Positions 57,922-64,000 of a stretch of DNA of 64,000 nucleotides are shown here, piece by piece. The DNA comes from Hyphomicrobiales bacterium (GTDB lineage: Bacteria > Pseudomonadota > Alphaproteobacteria > Rhizobiales > JAJFHB01). The position numbers and the translations under genes are program-made. The stretch is taken from positions 1 to 64,000 of the forward strand of contig JAJFHE010000045.1 of NCBI GenBank assembly GCA_021775755.1, written 5' to 3'. Position 1 is the first letter of the stretch, and the number at the start of each line of letters is the position of its first letter. The notes under the pieces are model-generated. The model saw only the letters and a list, made by a program, of their open reading frames with translations, was not told the origin of the DNA and searched no databases.

Positions 57922-59217
57922 ATGAAGGGGCGAAAGGTTGATGTTGTCGTCATTGGTGCCGGAATTGCCGGCTTGACCGCTGCCTGGCGCTTGTCGAGCG
58001 CGGGCCGTTCGGTGCAGATCATTGAGGCGAACAGTCGTGTCGGCGGGCGTATCCACGGTTTTCAACGCGGCGATCGTGCAGTGCAACTGGGCGGGCGCTG
58101 GACCGGGCCAGGCCAGCTTCGAGTGAAGGCTCTTGCAGAAGAACTCGGCATCAAGGTCGTTTCAAATCCGACGTTCGGCGACTTTGCGTTTGAGAGGCTG
58201 GGCGAAAACGCGGATCGCGTTATTGCCGCCGTGCGCCAAATCGATCAACTTGCAGAGGCAGTACCGCTTGATGCGCCGTGGAAAGTGCAGGATGCGTCAG
58301 TGCTCGATTCCGTGACCCTCAAAACCTGGCTTGACGCTAGGTTTGACCGTAAAGCCGCCGTGGTACTCGGCGCAGTTCTTTCCGGCTTTCTGCCCGAGCC
58401 GGGTGATCTCTCAGCGCTGCATGCATTGTTTTACATACGCTCCAATGGCGGGCTTGCCGGAATTCTCGGAATTGACGGTCCCGCGCATGACAGCGAGATG
58501 TTCGAGGGCGGAGCCCACCTGCTTACCGACCGGTTGGCTACCCGGCTCGCCGGACACATTGTCTGTGACACCCCGGTGCTTGAGATTGACCGGAACGAAG
58601 AGGGAGTGGAAGTCCGATGGCAGGGAGGAGCGCTGCAGGGCGAACATGCAGTGGTCACGCTGCCGCCGACACTTTCATCACGCATCATCTACCGGCCGTC
58701 GCTTCCGCCCGAACGCGACTATCTTCTCCAGCGCATGCCGATACGCGGAAAGATCGCGCTGGCGCTGCTCTACACTGAGCCGTTTTGGCGCAAGAACGGT
58801 AAGCGGTTGGTGGAAACCGAGCGGCTTCTGCTTTGGGACGAGGGTGGAGAACAAGAACCGGCCGCCTATTGCGGCCTGGTATCGATCGCATGGTCTCGTG
58901 CGCTGTGGGAGCTGCGGGAAGACGCATGCCGTGCAGAAATTCTCCGCGAGATTGCGAGAGAACTTGGGCCCCGGGCAGAGCAGCCTTTGGAATTCCATAC
59001 GGTCAACTGGGCGGCGGAGCCATGGAGTCGTGGCTGCAATTCATACCTTGCGACCGGAGCGTGGACCGCTTACGGCGAGGCTTTGCGGAAACCGGTGGGA
59101 CGGGTTCATTGGGCAGGTGCTGAACTGTCGTCACGATTCGTCGGGCAGATGGATGGTGCGGTACGGTCGGCGGAATTGGCGGTGGACACAATCTTGAACT
59201 CCAGTAAGAGCCGCTGA
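57922..59217 (+). CDS. Flavin-containing amine oxidase (monoamine-oxidase family)
   Basis: 431 residues. The FAD motif is VDVVVIGAGIAGLTAAWRLS with ANSRVGGRIHG. A substrate domain follows (HALFYIRSNGGLAGILGIDG, FEGGAHLLTDRLATRL). The C-terminal FAD contact is VGRVHWAGAELSSRFVGQMD plus GAVRSAELA, as in MAO-type oxidases. The conserved pattern suggests oxidation of a primary or secondary amine. GGAG stands upstream of the ATG. It lies between the hydrolase and the Rieske-oxygenase-like gene. Confidence 0.88.
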   Translation: MKGRKVDVVVIGAGIAGLTAAWRLSSAGRSVQIIEANSRVGGRIHGFQRGDRAVQLGGRWTGPGQLRVKALAEELGIKVVSNPTFGDFAFERLGENADRVIAAVRQIDQLAEAVPLDAPWKVQDASVLDSVTLKTWLDARFDRKAAVVLGAVLSGFLPEPGDLSALHALFYIRSNGGLAGILGIDGPAHDSEMFEGGAHLLTDRLATRLAGHIVCDTPVLEIDRNEEGVEVRWQGGALQGEHAVVTLPPTLSSRIIYRPSLPPERDYLLQRMPIRGKIALALLYTEPFWRKNGKRLVETERLLLWDEGGEQEPAAYCGLVSIAWSRALWELREDACRAEILREIARELGPRAEQPLEFHTVNWAAEPWSRGCNSYLATGAWTAYGEALRKPVGRVHWAGAELSSRFVGQMDGAVRSAELAVDTILNSSKSR

Positions 59218-59236
59218 GTGAACTCGGAGGGATGTA

Positions 59237-60445
59237 ATGGATCGGAGACTAGCCAATATTATTTCGCAAGCCGAGTGCGATGCTGTTATGGCGCCGGTCG
59301 ACGGTGCCATGACGCTGCCGGCACAGGCCTACGCCGATACGGGATGGTTTGCGCTTGAGGCCGAACGCATATTCGCCAGACGCTGGATGGCCGTGATGTT
59401 CGAGTGCTCGCTCCCCGGTCCGGGCGATGTCGAGCCGTTCGAGTTCTGCGGAATGCCACTTGCTGCCGTACGCGGCACCGATGATGTCTTGAGGGTGTTT
59501 CACAATATATGCCCTTATGACGGCTGCCTGGCGGTGCGGAACGCGGCCTGCGGACTTGAGCATATCGAGGTGCTCTATCACGGCTGGAAGTACGATCTTC
59601 GGGGCCGTTTGCGTGCGGCGCCGTTCTGGGGTGGCTCGCCGGAGTCCACCGCCGAAGATCTCGGGGGGCATAACGGTGATCTGGTCGAAGTGCGATCCGC
59701 AGTCCGTTTCGGTGTGCTTTTGATCAATCTCAGCGGCGACGCCGAAGACGCCGACAATTGGCTAAAGCCCTGGGCGGAGACAGTGCGCGAGCATTTCGTA
59801 ATCGATCTGCTGGTTCCCGCACGCGATGCGCAGGGCAAGCCGTTGATCGAGAAGCGCAGCGTTGCCGCCAACTGGAAAACCTATCAGGAGAACGCGTCTA
59901 TCAATCTTCTGCACGAAGCCTTTACACACGCGATCTACCGCAAATCGCCGGAAGTGCCGCGGGTCGACGGCGATGGCAACCCGACCTTCCGTACCTATCT
60001 CGATGGGTGCCTGGTAGCATTCAGCCACGACCGCACGGACTCAGGTGAAACCTATGATGAGATGAACCTTCCCATGGCGGGTCACAATCCGGCGCGTCAG
60101 CCCAATGTTGGTTTCTTTTCAACGATTTATCCCAATCTCAACGTGCCCCTGCTGGACGCTATGATCAAGGTCAACATCGCCATTCCCGTTGCGCCTGGCC
60201 GCACCGATCTCATGCACCTGAGATTTTACCGGCCCGAGGCGCTGACCTGCGATAATTTTCAGGAAGAGGAAGCCGCAGTACAGGATATGTTCGACATCAT
60301 CCACTATGAAGACCAACTGGCGATCGAGGCAGTCCAGAAGGCGCGCAGTTCACCGGTCTGGCGCCAGCACTTCTACGCGCCTCGATGGGACGCGCTGCAC
60401 CATGGGTTCAATCAGCTCGTCATGACTGACATGGAAATGGAATAG
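59237..60445 (+). CDS. Rieske oxygenase alpha-subunit-like protein lacking two cluster ligands
   Basis: 402 residues. The overall layout is that of a Rieske non-heme iron oxygenase alpha subunit: VFHNIC, then YHGWKYDLRGRLRAAPFW, NWKTYQENASINLLHEAFTH and HYEDQLAIEAVQ. The cluster motifs are altered. The first reads CPYDG (Cys92, Tyr94), not CxH; the second reads EVLYHGW (Val112, His115), not CPYHGW. The bridging Asp before the iron histidines is Asn223, while His226, His231 and Asp359 remain. A normal [2Fe-2S] cluster cannot form with these four positions. Nearby C97, C105 and H109 might give another site. AGGAGG-like GGAGGG precedes the ATG. Confidence 0.85.
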   Translation: MDRRLANIISQAECDAVMAPVDGAMTLPAQAYADTGWFALEAERIFARRWMAVMFECSLPGPGDVEPFEFCGMPLAAVRGTDDVLRVFHNICPYDGCLAVRNAACGLEHIEVLYHGWKYDLRGRLRAAPFWGGSPESTAEDLGGHNGDLVEVRSAVRFGVLLINLSGDAEDADNWLKPWAETVREHFVIDLLVPARDAQGKPLIEKRSVAANWKTYQENASINLLHEAFTHAIYRKSPEVPRVDGDGNPTFRTYLDGCLVAFSHDRTDSGETYDEMNLPMAGHNPARQPNVGFFSTIYPNLNVPLLDAMIKVNIAIPVAPGRTDLMHLRFYRPEALTCDNFQEEEAAVQDMFDIIHYEDQLAIEAVQKARSSPVWRQHFYAPRWDALHHGFNQLVMTDMEME

Positions 60446-60449
60446 AGGT

Positions 60450-61178
60450 CTATCCGGGCTCACGCCGGCGCCGCAGATCGGGGCGCCGTTCTTTAGTGAT
60501 GCGTTCTGACTGTTCGCGCCGCCAATCCTCGATCCGGCCGTGATGGCCGGACAGGAGAACTTCCGGAATGGCGCGGCCTTCCCAAACCTGAGGCCGCGTG
60601 TAATGGGGGTATTCGAGCAAACCGCCCTCGAAGCTTTCTTCAACACCTGACTGGGCCGCCCCCATAACGCCGGGGCGCAGGCGCACGGCGGCATCGATGA
60701 GGGCGAGGGCGGCAATTTCGCCGCCTGACAGCACGAAATCCCCAACGCTGATCTCTTCCAGGTTGCGGGCTTCGATGACGCGTTCATCGAGGCCTTCGAA
60801 GCGCCCGCACACGATGACCGCGCCCGGGCCGCTTGCAAGCGCCTTTATGCGCGTCTGGGTCAGCGGGGTGCCGCGCGGGGTCAAATAAATTGCCGGGCGC
60901 TCATCGTCTTTTCCGCATGTTGCATCGAGGGCTGCGGCGACCACATCGGCGCGCATCACCATGCCGGCGCCGCCGCCGGCCGGGGTGTCATCGACGGTGC
61001 GGTGTTTGTCGGTGGCAAAAGTGCGGATATCGACCGTATCGAGCTGCCAGATGCCGGCGTCGAGCGCCTTTCCCGCAAGCGAGTGGCCAAGCGGCCCTGG
61101 AAACATTTCGGGGTAAAGCGTGAGAACGCAGGCGTGCCACACGGCGGTGTCCGGCGACGGGGTGGCAGAACCGGTCAT
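60450..61178 (-). CDS. trmD: tRNA (guanine(37)-N1)-methyltransferase
   Basis: Methylates G37 of tRNAs reading CNN codons. It has 242 residues. Features of the knotted SPOUT fold are [32 protein letters not shown] and [20 protein letters not shown]. The tail [11 protein letters not shown] is short and basic. The start overlaps the rimM stop (ATGA). Its stop is 4 bases from the convergent Rieske-like gene, so the cassette abuts the trmD end directly. Confidence 0.97.
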   Translation of the reverse strand: MTGSATPSPDTAVWHACVLTLYPEMFPGPLGHSLAGKALDAGIWQLDTVDIRTFATDKHRTVDDTPAGGGAGMVMRADVVAAALDATCGKDDERPAIYLTPRGTPLTQTRIKALASGPGAVIVCGRFEGLDERVIEARNLEEISVGDFVLSGGEIAALALIDAAVRLRPGVMGAAQSGVEESFEGGLLEYPHYTRPQVWEGRAIPEVLLSGHHGRIEDWRREQSERITKERRPDLRRRREPG

Positions 61179-61717
61179 GAACCCTCTTCGCTTTCGGCGT
61201 CTGCGGTCAGTTCCGGCGGGTCGATGACGACATGGCGGCCCGCGATATCCACATGCGGCACGCAATCGCGGGTAAAGGGGATGAAGACCGTCTGGCCGCC
61301 GTGTGCCGGCTCTATTTCCAAAAGATCGCCCGCGCCATAATCCTGTACCGAATGCACGGTGCCGAACATGTCGCCATTGATTGTGTGTGCGGCAAGGCCG
61401 ATCAGGTCCGCGTGATACCAGGTGTCTTCATCGCCGGTGTCGGGCAGGCGGTCACGGCTCACATACAGGCGTGTGCCCTTCAGGGCTTCGGCGCTATCGC
61501 GGTCCAAGACGCCGTTCACCCGCGCAATGACCATGCCCTTCGCCACACGCAATGCCTTGAGTGTGAATTCCCGGGTGCCGTCCTCGGACGACACAGGGCC
61601 GTAGGCGGCAATGTCGAGGGGGTCTTCGGTGAATGCCTTGACCCGCACTTCACCGCGCACGCCGTGCGCGCCGGCGAAAGCGCCGAGGCACACATGCGTG
61701 TCGGATCGTGCGGACAT
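61175..61717 (-). CDS. rimM: Ribosome maturation factor RimM
   Basis: 180 residues. The N-terminal RimM barrel has [20 protein letters not shown] and [13 protein letters not shown]. The PRC-barrel half has [18 protein letters not shown] and a long [20 protein letters not shown]. It helps 30S head assembly, usually with S19. GAGGGG precedes the ATG. It lies 23 bases after rpsP and is coupled to trmD. Confidence 0.95.
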   Translation of the reverse strand: MSARSDTHVCLGAFAGAHGVRGEVRVKAFTEDPLDIAAYGPVSSEDGTREFTLKALRVAKGMVIARVNGVLDRDSAEALKGTRLYVSRDRLPDTGDEDTWYHADLIGLAAHTINGDMFGTVHSVQDYGAGDLLEIEPAHGGQTVFIPFTRDCVPHVDIAGRHVVIDPPELTADAESEEGS

Positions 61718-61740
61718 GGGCGCGGCCGCCCCTCGAGCAA

Positions 61741-62229
61741 TCAGGATTCAGCGGGTGTCGCTTCGGCGTCGCCGTCCGTTGCTTCGGCGGGTGCCTCGGC
61801 GGCTTCCTCGGCCGGAGCTTCCTCGGCCGGAGCTTCTTCAGCCGGAGCTTCTTTGACGGCGGCGGCCGCATCGGCCTCAGCCTGCTTGGCGTCTACAGCG
61901 GCCTGGCGCTCCTCTTCTTCGCGTTCCTGGCGCTTCTTGCCCGGCAGTGCTTTTTGCGGGTTGTTGCGCGCGTCACGCGTCAAGATGCCGGCGGCATCGA
62001 GGAAGCGCGCGACCCGGTCGGTCGGCTTGGCGCCGACGCCCAGCCAATGTTTCACGCGCTCTTCGTTGAGGGTGAAGCGCTCGGCGTGATCCTTCGGCAA
62101 AAGCGGGTTGAAAGTGCCAACCCGCTCAATGAAGCGGCCATCGCGCGGGGAACGAATGTCGGCGACAACAACGCGGTAATAAGGACGCTTCTTCGCGCCG
62201 CCGCGGGCAAGTCTCAGTTTAAGTGCCAT
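61741..62229 (-). CDS. rpsP: 30S ribosomal protein S16 with long acidic C-terminal tail
   Basis: 162 residues. The first about 80 are the normal S16 ([54 protein letters not shown]). The remaining 80 are a basic then Ala/Glu/Pro-rich extension with three 15-base DNA repeats. Extended S16 proteins are common in alphaproteobacteria, and the tail probably lies outside the ribosome core. AAGGAG precedes the ATG. Confidence 0.97.
   Translation of the reverse strand: MALKLRLARGGAKKRPYYRVVVADIRSPRDGRFIERVGTFNPLLPKDHAERFTLNEERVKHWLGVGAKPTDRVARFLDAAGILTRDARNNPQKALPGKKRQEREEEERQAAVDAKQAEADAAAAVKEAPAEEAPAEEAPAEEAAEAPAEATDGDAEATPAES
61802..61846 (-). repeat. Three 15-base tandem repeats in rpsP tail
   Basis: Units gcttcctcggccgga at 61802 and 61817 and gcttcttcagccgga at 61832 (plus-strand view) encode alternating EEAPA peptides in the S16 extension. 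Two units are identical and one has two changes. Replication slippage could change the number. Confidence 0.85.
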
Positions 62230-62305
62230 TCTCGTATACTCCTTGAGTGTTCAAATTCGTTCTTGTTCGGGTTTTCAGTCAATCCGTGGCGCCACTCCGC
62301 GCCGG

Positions 62306-63838
<1,533 letters not shown>

Positions 63839-64000
63839 GGTCTTCCGCTTTCCAGTGGCGTGCCGTTACCGCAACGCGAAACGCACCCGCGGGCGAACCT
63901 TCGCTGGCGGGTGGTGACCCCCCTGCCTCCCGGTTTCAGACATGCATCGGCATGCGCACCATGTGCAGGGCGGCCTGACGACGAACGGCGTCCTCAGGAT

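Larger units (their letters stand above)
53365..60445. other. Catabolic cassette between trmD and rplS
   Basis: In many alphaproteobacteria rpsP, rimM, trmD and rplS lie together. Here the first three (60450-62229) and rplS (52670-53083) are in the same orientation, but 7 kb with seven accessory genes separates them, six of them on the opposite strand. The genes encode redox and hydrolytic enzymes plus a TetR regulator. No integrase, tRNA or direct repeats mark the edges, and base composition is like the flanks. Confidence 0.65.

Noticed and set aside
63936-64000. 3' end of another minus-strand gene at the window edge
   Set aside because: About 20 residues ending in MVRMPMHV and a TGA can be read, but this is too short to support a gene.

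Overview
The window looks like a chromosomal segment of an alphaproteobacterium, most likely order Hyphomicrobiales (Rhizobiales); genus is not resolved. Supporting signs are the long NAD-type glutamate dehydrogenase, the run purH - heparinase II/III - rpe - rsmB - DUF1674, the run YciI/EVE next to gpsA-tsaD-hemC, the heme operon carrying an alphaproteobacterial mitofilin (Mic60) gene and a HemY-like gene, the ethylmalonyl-CoA genes mcl1-mch beside sdhCDAB, and ffh-rpsP-rimM-trmD with rplS-leuC-leuD-leuB-asd. GC is high throughout and coding density is very high.

Layout. 1-4 kb: 3' part of NAD-glutamate dehydrogenase and dodecin. 4-10.4 kb: purH, a haloacid-dehalogenase-like hydrolase, heparinase-like protein, rpe and rsmB. 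10.4-14.2 kb: SDHAF4-type small protein, a LuxR-type regulator and acs. 14.3-16.2 kb: a lone Rieske ferredoxin coupled to a DUF1761 membrane protein, the wreck of an ETFB-type methyltransferase gene, EVE and YciI. 16.2-23.4 kb: gpsA and tsaD facing away from the hemC-hemD-Mic60-hemY operon. 23.5-26.2 kb: tRNA-Thr(CGT) and a secreted caspase-like protein. 26.2-32.3 kb: creatinase-like hydrolase, VIT1-type transporter and two related enolase-superfamily enzymes around a GAF/PAS histidine kinase. 32.4-34.2 kb: ECF sigma factor with a good candidate self-promoter, a small secreted protein and a Tat-exported cupredoxin. 34.2-40 kb: sdhBADC, mch and mcl1. 40.2-45 kb: pyridoxal kinase, DUF429 protein, threonine-dehydratase-like enzyme, cupin, beta-carbonic anhydrase and an FAD oxidoreductase. 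45-53.1 kb: asd, leuB, leuD, an acyl-CoA synthetase, small hypotheticals (one with HExxH), leuC and rplS. 53.4-60.4 kb: a catabolic cassette. 60.4-63.8 kb: trmD, rimM, rpsP and ffh.

The most unusual region is the cassette at 53.4-60.4 kb. It sits between trmD and rplS, which are usually close neighbours, and encodes a glutathione transferase, a EutQ-like cupin, a two-part FMN/FAD Fe-S oxidoreductase, a divergent TetR regulator, an alpha/beta hydrolase, a flavin amine oxidase and a homologue of Rieske oxygenase alpha subunits. That last protein has lost two of the four Rieske cluster ligands and the bridging aspartate but keeps the two histidines of the mononuclear iron site. This is the best candidate here for undescribed chemistry.

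The other second-look items are the ETFB-methyltransferase pseudogene with two internal deletions, the sigma factor/cupredoxin operon, the caspase - Sel1 - peptidoglycan-binding protein, and several palindromes placed where operators would be expected.
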